Source of the DNA: Alloprevotella rava
GTDB lineage: Bacteria > Bacteroidota > Bacteroidia > Bacteroidales > Bacteroidaceae
DNA length: 64,000 nt
Direction: 5' to 3'
Assembly: GCF_014195585.1 (NCBI RefSeq)
Contig: NZ_JACICA010000003.1
Location: 186,001 to 250,000, forward strand
The position numbers were made by a program, and so were the translations under genes. Below, piece by piece: positions 18,132-26,347 of the stretch. Numbering within the stretch: the stretch's first letter is position 1; each line of letters begins with the position of its first letter. The notes under the pieces were generated by a model, which was not told the origin of the DNA, made no database searches, and worked only from the letters and a program-made list of their open reading frames with translations.

Positions 18132-20489
18132 TTAGAAAATAAAAAGAGCAAGGCCGTAGGCTATGAGAGCGCACAGCCAAGCGATAGCCGTTTGCCAGAA
18201 CACAAGACCAATGGCGTAGTTGCGCCCCATTTCTTGCTTCACGGTGGCGATTGTTGCCACACACGGCGTGTAGAGCAAAGAGAAGACGAGCAGGGAGATG
18301 GCCGCAGGGAAAGCCAATGCAGCGTGGAATCCCGTAGTGTTGCCAAAGAGCACCGTCATGGTGGCCACCACGCTCTCCTTTGCCATGAAGCCGGCAATGA
18401 GGGAAGAAACAAACTTCCAGTTGCCGAAGCCCAACGGACTAAAGATGGGGGCAATCAGATTGGCGATATGCGCCAGCATACTTTGTTCGGAATCGGTCAC
18501 AGCGTTCAGACCGAAGTCGAACGACTGGAGAAACCATATCAGAATTGTTGCCACGAGGATGATGCTAAAGGCGCGCTGGATGAAGTCCTTCGTCTTGTCC
18601 CAGATGAGGCGCAAAACGCTCTGCGCACCAGGCAAACGGTAGTTGGGAAGCTCCATAACAAATGGTACAGCCTCGCCGCGGAACGCTATCTTCTTCATGA
18701 TAAGCGCCACGATGATACCCACCAAGATCGACAGTAGGTAAAGCCCCGTCATGATAAGGCCGCCGTTGTGGGGGAAGAAGGCCGCGATGAAGAAACCATA
18801 GATGGGGAGCTTGGCAGTGCAACTCATGAACGGCGTCAGCATCACCGTCATGCGGCGGTCGCGTTCGGAGGGCAGCGTTCGGGTTGCCATCACGCTCGGA
18901 ACGGAGCAACCGAAGCCCATCAGCAGGGGAACGATGCTTCGCCCAGACAAGCCAAGCTTTCTCATACTCTTGTCCATGACGAAGGCTATACGTGCCATAT
19001 AGCCGCTGTCCTCCAGCATGGAAAGGAAGAAGAAAAGAATGATGATGATGGGTAAGAAACTAACGACAGTGCCCACACCCGTGTAGACACCTTGGATGAT
19101 CAAATCGTGGAGAATGGGGGAGACGTTCCAAGCAGTAAGGGCTTGATCGCTCACTTCGGTAAACCAGTCGACACCCTCTTGTAACCAATCCTGAAGTGTA
19201 GTTCCGAGGAGGTCGAAAGTAATGTAGAAGATACCCGCCATAATGAGGAGAAAGGCTGGAAAGGCTGTCCAACGCCCCGTGAGGATGGTGTCGATGCGCC
19301 TGCTGCGGGCGTGTTCTTTGCTCTCCTGCGGCTTCACCACCGTGTCGGCACATGCTGACAGAATGAAGCTGTAGCGCATATCGGCAATAGCGGCCGCGGC
19401 ATCGAGTCCGCGCTCTTCCTCCATTTGTTGGCGTATGTGTCCCATCATTTCCTCCTCGTTTTTCTCCAGTTGCAGGGCTTTGTTCACGAGCGCATCGCCT
19501 TCGAGGAGTTTCGTGGCGGCGAAGCGTGCCGGAATTTGTGCCTTCTCGGCGTGGTCGTAGATGAGATGCGTCATGGCGTGAATGGCGCGATGCACCGCAC
19601 CTCCGTGTTCGTGAGCACCGCAGAAGTCCTGACGCGCAGGGCCTTCGTTGAATTTTGCCACATGAAGGGCGTGTTCCACGAGTTCTGCCACACCCTCGTT
19701 TTTCAGTGCTGAAATCGGGATAACGGGGATGCCCAAGCGACTTTCCAACTCATTGACGAGAATCGTTCCGCCGTTGTTGCGCACCTCGTCCATCATGTTG
19801 AGCGCCAGGACAGTGGGGATGCCCAGTTCCAGAATCTGCATTGTCAGGTAGAGGTTGCGCTCAATGTTGGACGCATCCACGATGTTGATGATGCAAGTAG
19901 GGTGGACGTTGAAAATAAACTCTCGGCTCACGATTTCCTCATTGCTGTAAGGCGATAGCGAGTAGATGCCGGGCAGGTCGGTAACGGTGGCTTCGGGGTG
20001 GCCTTTGATAGTCCCAGTTTTCTGGTCTACTGTCACGCCAGGGAAGTTACCTACGTGCTGATTGGCGCCCGTCAGTTGGTTGAAGAGCGTAGTTTTTCCG
20101 CTGTTTTGATTACCCAAGAGCGCAAAGGTCACTTTCTCGTTAACGATATGTTTGTGTTCGCCCTTGCGCCCCTCCAGCGGGTTCATTTCGCCATAGCCCG
20201 GGTGAGCCTCCTCATGCCCGTAGCTGGCGCTGAAGTTGTGTCCGCTCTTCAGAGGTTCAGGGTTTTCTTGCAGCTCTATATCGATTTTCTCAGCATCTGC
20301 CAGTCGGAGCGTCAGTTCGTAGCCTTGCACGAGCAGCTGCATAGGGTCGCCCATTGGCGCATATTTCACTAATTTCACATCAATCCCTGGAATAACGCCC
20401 ATGTCGAGGAAGTGCTGGCGCAGTGCGCCCTCTCCTCCCACAGCTGTCACCCGTCCGGTTTGACCTATATTGAGTTCTTTTAATGTCAT
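18132..20489 (-). CDS. feoB: Ferrous iron transporter, FeoA-FeoB fusion
   Basis: 785 residues from MTLKELNIG; the upstream Met adds 8 residues that lie over the promoter. Residues 1-75 are a FeoA (SH3-like) domain. After a linker, the G domain of FeoB starts near residue 130: P-loop GNQNSGKTT, switch GNFPGVTV, DLPGIYSLSPYSNEE, and NMMD for guanine specificity. The C-terminal half contains the Nramp-like membrane region with the paired Gate motifs (for example GFGCSVPSVMATR). It imports Fe2+ across the inner membrane, driven or gated by GTP hydrolysis. The FeoA-FeoB fusion is typical of Bacteroidales. The operon continues with the 51-residue Cys-rich protein. Confidence 0.96.
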   Translation of the reverse strand: MTLKELNIGQTGRVTAVGGEGALRQHFLDMGVIPGIDVKLVKYAPMGDPMQLLVQGYELTLRLADAEKIDIELQENPEPLKSGHNFSASYGHEEAHPGYGEMNPLEGRKGEHKHIVNEKVTFALLGNQNSGKTTLFNQLTGANQHVGNFPGVTVDQKTGTIKGHPEATVTDLPGIYSLSPYSNEEIVSREFIFNVHPTCIINIVDASNIERNLYLTMQILELGIPTVLALNMMDEVRNNGGTILVNELESRLGIPVIPISALKNEGVAELVEHALHVAKFNEGPARQDFCGAHEHGGAVHRAIHAMTHLIYDHAEKAQIPARFAATKLLEGDALVNKALQLEKNEEEMMGHIRQQMEEERGLDAAAAIADMRYSFILSACADTVVKPQESKEHARSRRIDTILTGRWTAFPAFLLIMAGIFYITFDLLGTTLQDWLQEGVDWFTEVSDQALTAWNVSPILHDLIIQGVYTGVGTVVSFLPIIIILFFFLSMLEDSGYMARIAFVMDKSMRKLGLSGRSIVPLLMGFGCSVPSVMATRTLPSERDRRMTVMLTPFMSCTAKLPIYGFFIAAFFPHNGGLIMTGLYLLSILVGIIVALIMKKIAFRGEAVPFVMELPNYRLPGAQSVLRLIWDKTKDFIQRAFSIILVATILIWFLQSFDFGLNAVTDSEQSMLAHIANLIAPIFSPLGFGNWKFVSSLIAGFMAKESVVATMTVLFGNTTGFHAALAFPAAISLLVFSLLYTPCVATIATVKQEMGRNYAIGLVFWQTAIAWLCALIAYGLALFIF

Positions 20490-20510
20490 GATTGTTATGT
20501 TTTGAAAAAG

Positions 20511-20518
20511 CAAAGTTA
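20511..20518 (-). promoter_or_regulatory. Probable -7 element of the feo operon
   Basis: TAACTTTG on the minus strand, 22 nt upstream of the chosen ATG. No good -33 TTTG is seen. Confidence 0.5.
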
Positions 20519-20573
20519 CGCGTGTTTTTTCATACCTGCCATACCGCGTTTAGGGGATGGTAGCAAAAAATAT

Positions 20574-20644
20574 CCTTATTGTGTCAGCTGGCTTCCTTAT
20601 TGCGTCAGCTGATACAATAAGGAAGCCAGCTGACAGCCTTATTG
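20574..20644. repeat. 21-bp-phased box array, copy 3
   Basis: Boxes: CCTTATTG at 20574, CCTTATTG at 20595, CAATAAGG at 20615, CCTTATTG at 20637. Anchors 20577, 20598, 20619 and 20640 are 21 bp apart. Edges: AAAAAATAT on the left, TATTTTT on the right. Spacers contain GTCAGCTG. It lies between the feo promoter and the 3' end of the antiporter gene. Confidence 0.93.
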
Positions 20645-20671
20645 TATTTTTGAGTCAGAGCCAGCTGGCTT

Positions 20672-20718
20672 GAAGAGTGTCGGACAGGTCAGACTGGTCG
20701 GACTGGTCCGACACTCTT
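20672..20718 (-). terminator. Hairpin containing the second copy of the GTCGGACTG repeat
   Basis: The 33-nt repeat of 6879-6911 recurs at 20679-20711 with a single difference. Here it is framed by a perfect 14-bp inverted repeat (GAAGAGTGTCGGAC with its complement), giving a strong hairpin 7 nt past the minus-strand stop of the antiporter. No U-tract follows, so it may be a processed 3' end or a factor-dependent terminator rather than a classical one. Confidence 0.65.
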
Positions 20719-20724
20719 CTGCTC

Positions 20725-23028
20725 TTATTCCTGATTTTCTTTTTTCGGGAGGCTGTATTGGCGGAGACGTTTCAAATCATCGCTTTCGCCCACCAGCCAG
20801 ATGGTGTCGCCCGCATGGATGACACGGTCGGCCGAGGGGAGGTCGATAGCATTACTCGTTTCGTCGTCATTGTCGAAGCCTACCACCAGGCATTGGAAGT
20901 CCGTGCGGATATTTGCCTCGAAGAGGTCTTTGTCGCAGAGCGGAGAACCCGTGTGAATGGTGAAATGGTCGATGTCGAGGTGATGCTTCCTATCGTTGGG
21001 CGTGGCCTCTGCAATTTCACTATTCATTCGTTTCGACAGATTGTGGAGGCTCTCGTCATCGCCTATCACCTCTATGCGATCGCAAGGAAAGAGCATGGTT
21101 TCACCGTCGGGGATATTGATGCGACTGTTGCCGCGGATGATGGCCGCAACGTGCACACTGTCGCGATGCCCCAGTTGGAGTTCGCGCAGCGTTTTCCCGC
21201 CCCAGCATGAGTCTTCGGGCAGTGCAAGTTCGGAGAGGTGGACATCATGCTTTTGCAACGTGTTGGCATAGCCTGGACGGCGCGATGCCGCGTGTATCTC
21301 ACGTGAGCGCAGATTGGTGGTGAAGGTACGCTCTAAGCGGATAGAAATGAGTTTCACCCACAGCGCGAAATGGTTGTGGACGGCAAATTTCTCCAGCACA
21401 AAGGAGAGCGTGAGGACAACTGCACACAGGGCGTTCCAGTACCAACGCAGCGGGCAGAGAAATTCGATGATATAGAAAATTCCAGCAGTGGCAATGGCGA
21501 AGCGGATAAGCACAGTGATATTGAAGAGAATGAGATTCATCGTGGAGTGCTCCCTGCGCCACTCTTCCACCTGCGGAGAAAAGTATTTCTTCGTCACAAT
21601 GGGGCGTAGGAAAATGCTCACGCCCACATAGGTAATGATGCCGCTCAAGATGTTGCCTGCCCAGTGGCCAAAGATACCGCGAGAGAGAGGGAGTACCGTG
21701 GAGAACGAGATGGCAACAAAGGCGGCCGACAAGACGAGGTACGCTCCCGTGATGATGAGCTGACTGGTCAGCATTTTCTTCCAAGGGTGTGCAGATTTTT
21801 GCTTTTCTAATGCTGCGCCTCGCTGCTCCAAACGGCGCGTGACAGTATGGGGCAAAAGCCGCTGTACGAACCCATAAGCAGGTTCAGCCAACTTGATGAG
21901 GTAGGGGGTGGTGAAAGTGGTGATGATACTTACTGCCACCACCACGGGATAGAGGAACTTGCTCGTCACGCCTAAGCTGACGCCAAGGCTGGCAAGGATG
22001 AATGAAAACTCACCTATTTGGGTGAGCGAGAAACCGCATTGCATACTCACTTTGAGCGTGTGGCCAGAGAGCAGGAAGCTCAGCGAGCCGAAGAGAGTCT
22101 GCCCGATGATGATGGCCAATACGATGACCACGATGGGTTGCCAATAGGCCACAAGAATAGAGGGATCTACCAACATACCCACGCTGACAAAGAAAATGGC
22201 ACCAAAGAGGTCTTTGACGGGAGCTACTACGCGCTCAATGCTTTCTGCCTCGATGGTTTCGGCCAAGATACTACCCATCATAAACGCACCAAAGGCCGAA
22301 GAGTAGCCGGCTTTGGTGGCGAGAACTACAAGGAGGAAACACAGGCCCACGCTTACGATGAGCAGCGTTTCCTTGCCGATCCATTTTGAGTTGCGCCGTA
22401 AAACGAGCGGAACAATAAAGATGCCCACCACAAACCAAAGCACGAGGAAGAAGCCGAGCTTCAAAAAACTTTCGAGGAGTTCTGTGCCTTCAAACTGGCT
22501 GCTGACGGCCAAAGCCGAGAGTATCACCATGAGCAAGATGCCCAAGATGTCCTCCAAAATGAGTACGCCCAGTACGACGTTGGCAAACTTCTTTTGTCGC
22601 AAGCCTAACTCGTCGAGGGCTTTATAAATGATAGTTGTGGACGACATAGCCAGCATGCCGCCTAAGAAAAGGCTGTTCATGTGGCTCCACCCGAAGCTGC
22701 GCCCTACGAGAGAGCCTATCGTAATCATAAACGTGATGACGCTCACCGCCGCAATGATAGGGCGAAGTCCCATTTTCACAATCTTCTTGAAAGAGAACTC
22801 AAGGCCGAGGGTGAACATGATGAAGATGACTCCGATACTCGACCATGTGTCGATACTGCTTGTGTCGGACACGGTGGGTACCCAAGTCATGTGAGGGCCT
22901 GTGAGAAAGCCGGCCAGAATATAGCCCAGAATGAGGGGCTGCTTGAGGCGCTTAAAAAGAAGGGTGGTGATTCCGGCTACAATCAGAATGAGTGCAAGAT
23001 CGGATACGAGTTGTGGAAGTTCAGACAT
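20725..23028 (-). CDS. CPA2-family monovalent cation:proton antiporter with tandem RCK-C domains
   Basis: 767 residues from MSELPQLV. Residues about 1-390 form the Na+/H+-exchanger fold of KefB/KefC-like transporters (about 12 helices, including GYILAGFLTGPH near residue 38). A further block of helices follows (about 430-580). The cytoplasmic tail carries two RCK-C (TrkA-C) domains in a row (about 615-690 and 700-765), but no Rossmann RCK-N domain. RCK-C domains in this setting bind small regulators or cations. The substrate is probably K+ or Na+; sequence alone does not decide. It neighbours the feo operon but has its own 3' structure. Confidence 0.88.
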   Translation of the reverse strand: MSELPQLVSDLALILIVAGITTLLFKRLKQPLILGYILAGFLTGPHMTWVPTVSDTSSIDTWSSIGVIFIMFTLGLEFSFKKIVKMGLRPIIAAVSVITFMITIGSLVGRSFGWSHMNSLFLGGMLAMSSTTIIYKALDELGLRQKKFANVVLGVLILEDILGILLMVILSALAVSSQFEGTELLESFLKLGFFLVLWFVVGIFIVPLVLRRNSKWIGKETLLIVSVGLCFLLVVLATKAGYSSAFGAFMMGSILAETIEAESIERVVAPVKDLFGAIFFVSVGMLVDPSILVAYWQPIVVIVLAIIIGQTLFGSLSFLLSGHTLKVSMQCGFSLTQIGEFSFILASLGVSLGVTSKFLYPVVVAVSIITTFTTPYLIKLAEPAYGFVQRLLPHTVTRRLEQRGAALEKQKSAHPWKKMLTSQLIITGAYLVLSAAFVAISFSTVLPLSRGIFGHWAGNILSGIITYVGVSIFLRPIVTKKYFSPQVEEWRREHSTMNLILFNITVLIRFAIATAGIFYIIEFLCPLRWYWNALCAVVLTLSFVLEKFAVHNHFALWVKLISIRLERTFTTNLRSREIHAASRRPGYANTLQKHDVHLSELALPEDSCWGGKTLRELQLGHRDSVHVAAIIRGNSRINIPDGETMLFPCDRIEVIGDDESLHNLSKRMNSEIAEATPNDRKHHLDIDHFTIHTGSPLCDKDLFEANIRTDFQCLVVGFDNDDETSNAIDLPSADRVIHAGDTIWLVGESDDLKRLRQYSLPKKENQE

Positions 23029-23043
23029 AGGAAGAAAAAAAAT

Positions 23044-23077
23044 GAGCCTCAACTGTTTGTTAGCAAAGGTTGAGGCT
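23044..23077 (-). terminator. Terminator after pepT
   Basis: A 10-bp stem (GAGCCTCAAC with GTTGAGGCTC). On the minus strand it is followed by ATTTTTTTTC. It separates pepT from the antiporter gene. Confidence 0.9.
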
Positions 23078-23094
23078 CTATGAGGAAAAGTTTC

Positions 23095-24321
23095 TTATTC
23101 GTTGAAGTTGCCCACGATGCGGCAGATGTTCACTACTACTTCCATCGCTTTTTCAAGGTTGCGGATGGGGAGGAACTCGTGAGGACCGTGGAAGTCGAGC
23201 CCACCGGCGAAGATGTTCGGACAGGGCAGCCCGCGGAAGGAGAGTTGTGCACCATCTGTTCCGCCTCGGATGGCTTGGATGCGAGGACTGACGCCCGCTT
23301 CCTCCATGGCCTTGATGGCTATGTCCACTACGTGGTAAACGGGGTCTATCATCTCCTTCATGTTCTTGTATTGATCGTGGATGTGGATACTGACAGTGCC
23401 TTCGCCATACTTCTCATTGAGCTGCGCTGCCACTTCCTTAATAGTGCGTTTGCGGGCTTCGAATTTCGGAGCATCGTGGTCGCGAATGATAAAGTGCATC
23501 GAGGCTTTCTCACAACCTGACTCAATGCCAAGGCAATGGTAGAAACCTTCGTATCCCTCTGTCTGTTCGGGGATTTCGTCCTGCGGAAGGAGGTTCATGA
23601 ACTCTACGGCAACGCGCGTTGCATTGACCATTTTGTTCTTGGCATAGCCTGTGTGTACGCTGACGCCTTTGATTTCTACTTTTGCTGCAGCGGCGTTGAA
23701 ATTCTCAAATTCCAATTCGCCAATGTCGCCGCCGTCCATCGTGTAGGCCCATTCGCAGCCAAACTTTTCAACGTCGAACTTGTGAGCACCTAAGCCGATT
23801 TCTTCATCGGGATTAAAGCCCACGCGGATTTTGCCGTGCTCGATTTCGGGATGTTCCTTGAGATAAACCATTGCCTGGACAATTTCGGCAATACCTGCCT
23901 TGTCGTCAGCACCCAGCAGGGTGTGGCCGTCGGTCACAATGAGATCTTCACCGATATGTTGGCGGAGTTCAGGGAAAACTTTAGGACTTGTGACAAGACC
24001 TCCCTTTTCCAACTCGATATCTCCACCGTCGTAGTTCTTAACAATATGCGGTTTGATATTAGCTCCCGAGGCGTCGGGACTGGTGTCCATGTGGGCAATG
24101 AAACCTACCACGGGGGCGTCCTTCTTAGTATTGGCTGGGAGTGTGGCATAGAGATAGCCTTCGTCAGTCAGTTCTATGTCTTCCAAACCAATCTCCTCGA
24201 GCTGATCGCGCAGGAAGCGCGCAAAGACAAGTTGCTTGTCCGTACTCGGCGTCTTACCCGTGTCTTCGGCAGATTGCGTGTCGAATGTCGTATATTCAAG
24301 AAATCTTTGAACAATATCCAT
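23095..24321 (-). CDS. pepT: Peptidase T (tripeptide aminopeptidase)
   Basis: 408 residues, the family length. This cytoplasmic M20B metallopeptidase removes the N-terminal residue from tripeptides and uses two zinc ions. Ligand and catalytic segments visible in order: [11 protein letters not shown] (His/Asp), LGADDKAG (bridging Asp and neighbour), [10 protein letters not shown] (catalytic Glu and Glu ligand), [10 protein letters not shown] (Asp) and [11 protein letters not shown] (His). No signal peptide. It is divergently transcribed from the deaminase gene, with overlapping promoters. Confidence 0.96.
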   Translation of the reverse strand: MDIVQRFLEYTTFDTQSAEDTGKTPSTDKQLVFARFLRDQLEEIGLEDIELTDEGYLYATLPANTKKDAPVVGFIAHMDTSPDASGANIKPHIVKNYDGGDIELEKGGLVTSPKVFPELRQHIGEDLIVTDGHTLLGADDKAGIAEIVQAMVYLKEHPEIEHGKIRVGFNPDEEIGLGAHKFDVEKFGCEWAYTMDGGDIGELEFENFNAAAAKVEIKGVSVHTGYAKNKMVNATRVAVEFMNLLPQDEIPEQTEGYEGFYHCLGIESGCEKASMHFIIRDHDAPKFEARKRTIKEVAAQLNEKYGEGTVSIHIHDQYKNMKEMIDPVYHVVDIAIKAMEEAGVSPRIQAIRGGTDGAQLSFRGLPCPNIFAGGLDFHGPHEFLPIRNLEKAMEVVVNICRIVGNFNE

Positions 24322-24345
24322 ATTTTGACGTTTATTTATATGCTT

Positions 24346-24377
24346 TTTGCAAAAATAGAAATTATTTCTTACTTTTG
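24346..24377 (+). promoter_or_regulatory. Promoter of the deaminase gene
   Basis: TTTG at 24346-24349, 20 nt, TACTTTTG at 24370-24377; canonical Bacteroidota promoter 26 nt upstream of the ATG. Confidence 0.75.
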
Positions 24378-24385
24378 CCTACAAA
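24350..24385 (-). promoter_or_regulatory. Promoter of pepT, overlapping the divergent one
   Basis: Minus strand TATTTTTG at 24350-24357 with TTTG at 24382-24385 (24-nt gap). It shares most of its bases with the plus-strand promoter, so the two genes may compete for polymerase. Confidence 0.55.
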
Positions 24386-24403
24386 CAACTTGATTTTATA
24401 CTA

Positions 24404-24871
24404 ATGGAAAAAATAGACTTCATGCGAGAGGCTGTCCGTCTCTCTGCTGAGAATGTGAAGAATGGTGGTGGCCCATTTGGTGCCGTAATCGTAAAAAATG
24501 GTGAGATTATTGCCACAGGTGTCAATCGTGTTACAGCCAACAACGACCCTACGGCGCACGCCGAAGTGAGTGCTATCCGCGCTGCCGGACAAAAGTTGGG
24601 CACGTTCGACCTTAGTGGCTGCGACATTTACACGAGTTGCGAGCCTTGCCCCATGTGCTTGGGAGCTATTTATTGGGCACATCTCGACCGTATGTATTAT
24701 GCTTGCAATAAGGACGATGCAGCGGATGCTGGTTTCGACGATTCTTTCATTTATAAGGAATTGGAAATAGATCCCAAAGACCGTCGTCTGAAGTCGGAGA
24801 ATCTTCTCCGTCCCGAAGCACTTAAAACTTTTGAAATGTGGAAAGAAAAGGGCGACAAAGTAGAGTATTAA
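24404..24871 (+). CDS. Nucleoside/base deaminase, guanine-deaminase-like
   Basis: 155 residues. It has the zinc-dependent cytidine deaminase fold signature: HAE at residues 52-54 (zinc His and catalytic Glu) and PCPMC at 81-85 (zinc Cys82 and Cys85). The overall length, the N-terminal MREAVRLSAENVKNGGGPFGAVIV and the tail resemble guanine deaminases of the GuaD type, which turn guanine into xanthine, more than tRNA adenosine deaminase TadA. The substrate assignment is from family resemblance only. Monocistronic; a long hairpin follows. Confidence 0.88.
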   Translation: MEKIDFMREAVRLSAENVKNGGGPFGAVIVKNGEIIATGVNRVTANNDPTAHAEVSAIRAAGQKLGTFDLSGCDIYTSCEPCPMCLGAIYWAHLDRMYYACNKDDAADAGFDDSFIYKELEIDPKDRRLKSENLLRPEALKTFEMWKEKGDKVEY

Positions 24872-24896
24872 AATTAGAATCACAGTAACACATTCC

Positions 24897-24949
24897 GAGG
24901 AGTAATCAGTAGAGAGCAACGCCCCGGCGGCTCATGCTGATTGCTCCTC
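24897..24949 (+). terminator. Long stem-loop after the deaminase gene
   Basis: A 13-bp stem (GAGGAGTAATCAG with CTGATTGCTCCTC, one G-U) closes a 27-nt loop containing GCCCCGGCGGC. It begins 25 nt after the deaminase stop and ends 40 nt before the transporter start. It lacks a clear U-tract, so it could be a terminator or a leader structure of the transporter mRNA. Confidence 0.5.
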
Positions 24950-24989
24950 TTGGTGTATTTCGGGATAACAAATACAAACTAAATCTTTT

Positions 24990-26294
24990 ATGAAACAAAA
25001 ACCTAATTTGAATTTCTGGAAGCTCTGGAATCTTAGTTTTGGATTCTTCGGCGTACAGATTGCTTATGCCCTACAAGGGGCTAATATCTCACGCATCTTT
25101 GCCACGCTGGGGGCAGACCCTCATAGCTTGGGGTACTTTTGGATTCTGCCTCCGCTGATGGGACTTCTTGTCCAGCCCATCATTGGTACGCTGAGCGACA
25201 AAACGTGGACGCGTTTCGGCCGCCGCATTCCCTATCTTTTCGTAGGCGCTGCTTTTGCCGTAGCCGTGATGTGTTTGTTGCCCAATGCGGGTTCGTTCGG
25301 TCTCACCATTGGTGGAGCGATGATTTTCGGCTTGATAGCATTGATGCTCCTTGATACGTCCATCAATATGGCTATGCAACCCTTCAAGATGTTGGTGGGT
25401 GACATGGTCAATGAGAAACAAAAAGCCAGAGCCTATTCCATCCAAAGTTTTCTTTGTAATGCCGGCAATGTGGTAGGTTTTGTCTTTCCTTACGTTTTTG
25501 CATGGATAGGACTGAAGAACCAAGCTCCCAAGGGCGTTGTGCCTGATACAGTCATTTGGTCGTTCTATGTAGGTGCAGCTATCTTGATTCTCTGTGTTGT
25601 TTACACGGTTTTGAAGGTCAAGGAATGGACACCTGCTGAGTATGCGGAGTATAATGAAGCCAAGGAAGAGGTGAAAGAGGAAAAGGCCGACTGGCTGACG
25701 CTCTTGAAGAATGCTCCTGCCACGTTTTGGAAAGTAGGCCTTGTTCAGTTTTTTTGTTGGGCTGGTTTCCTTTATATGTGGAATTATACGCCAGGTGCAA
25801 TCTCCGAAACAGTTTGGAATACGACGGATACCAGTACGCATGCTTACCAAGAAGCTGGAAACTGGGTGGGTATTCTCTTTGCCGTTCAAGCTATGGGAAG
25901 TGTGGCTTGGGCGCTTGTCTTGCCCCGTTTCCGCAACACGAAAGTGGCTTATGCCATCAGTTTGGTGATTGCCGGAATAGGTTTTAGTATGGTGCCGTTC
26001 ATCCACGACCAGTATCTGCTCTTCGTTCCGTTCCTTCTGATTGGTGCTGGTTGGGCTGCCATGCTCGCTATGCCGTTTACATTTGTCACCAACGCCCTGC
26101 AAGGTTACGGTCACATGGGTGCATATCTCGGTCTCTTCAATGGAACGATCTGTGTGCCGCAGATAATTGCCGCGACCGTTAGTGGATATGTCCTGACGCT
26201 TGTTGGTTCTCACCAGAGCAATATGATGTTCGTGGCTGGTATCTTCCTCTGTCTCGGCGCTCTCTGTGTTTCTTTCATTCGAGCAGAGAAGTAG
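24990..26294 (+). CDS. Maltose/oligosaccharide transporter of the MFS (SLC45/GPH-like)
   Basis: 434 residues, about 12 transmembrane helices, inner membrane. Segments such as WNLSFGFFGVQIAYALQ, the charged loop TWTRFGRRIPYLF and the helix pair LLDTSINMAMQPFKMLVGDM are typical of the SLC45-like sugar:cation symporters found next to amylomaltase genes in Bacteroidales. The predicted job is uptake of maltose or maltodextrins from the periplasm. The 4-alpha-glucanotransferase gene starts 53 nt downstream on the same strand, which supports that substrate. No starch outer-membrane (SusCD) genes are in the window. Confidence 0.88.
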   Translation: MKQKPNLNFWKLWNLSFGFFGVQIAYALQGANISRIFATLGADPHSLGYFWILPPLMGLLVQPIIGTLSDKTWTRFGRRIPYLFVGAAFAVAVMCLLPNAGSFGLTIGGAMIFGLIALMLLDTSINMAMQPFKMLVGDMVNEKQKARAYSIQSFLCNAGNVVGFVFPYVFAWIGLKNQAPKGVVPDTVIWSFYVGAAILILCVVYTVLKVKEWTPAEYAEYNEAKEEVKEEKADWLTLLKNAPATFWKVGLVQFFCWAGFLYMWNYTPGAISETVWNTTDTSTHAYQEAGNWVGILFAVQAMGSVAWALVLPRFRNTKVAYAISLVIAGIGFSMVPFIHDQYLLFVPFLLIGAGWAAMLAMPFTFVTNALQGYGHMGAYLGLFNGTICVPQIIAATVSGYVLTLVGSHQSNMMFVAGIFLCLGALCVSFIRAEK

Positions 26295-26347
26295 CTCATC
26301 CTCTCTTTTGCACATCACACATTTGTTATATTAGCACATTAAAATAT

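Noticed and set aside
25089-26318. 409-codon antisense open frame opposite the maltose transporter gene
   Set aside because: Composition (Thr, His, Glu, Arg rich, no hydrophobic core) is that of a complement of a membrane-protein gene; the transporter on the other strand is clear.
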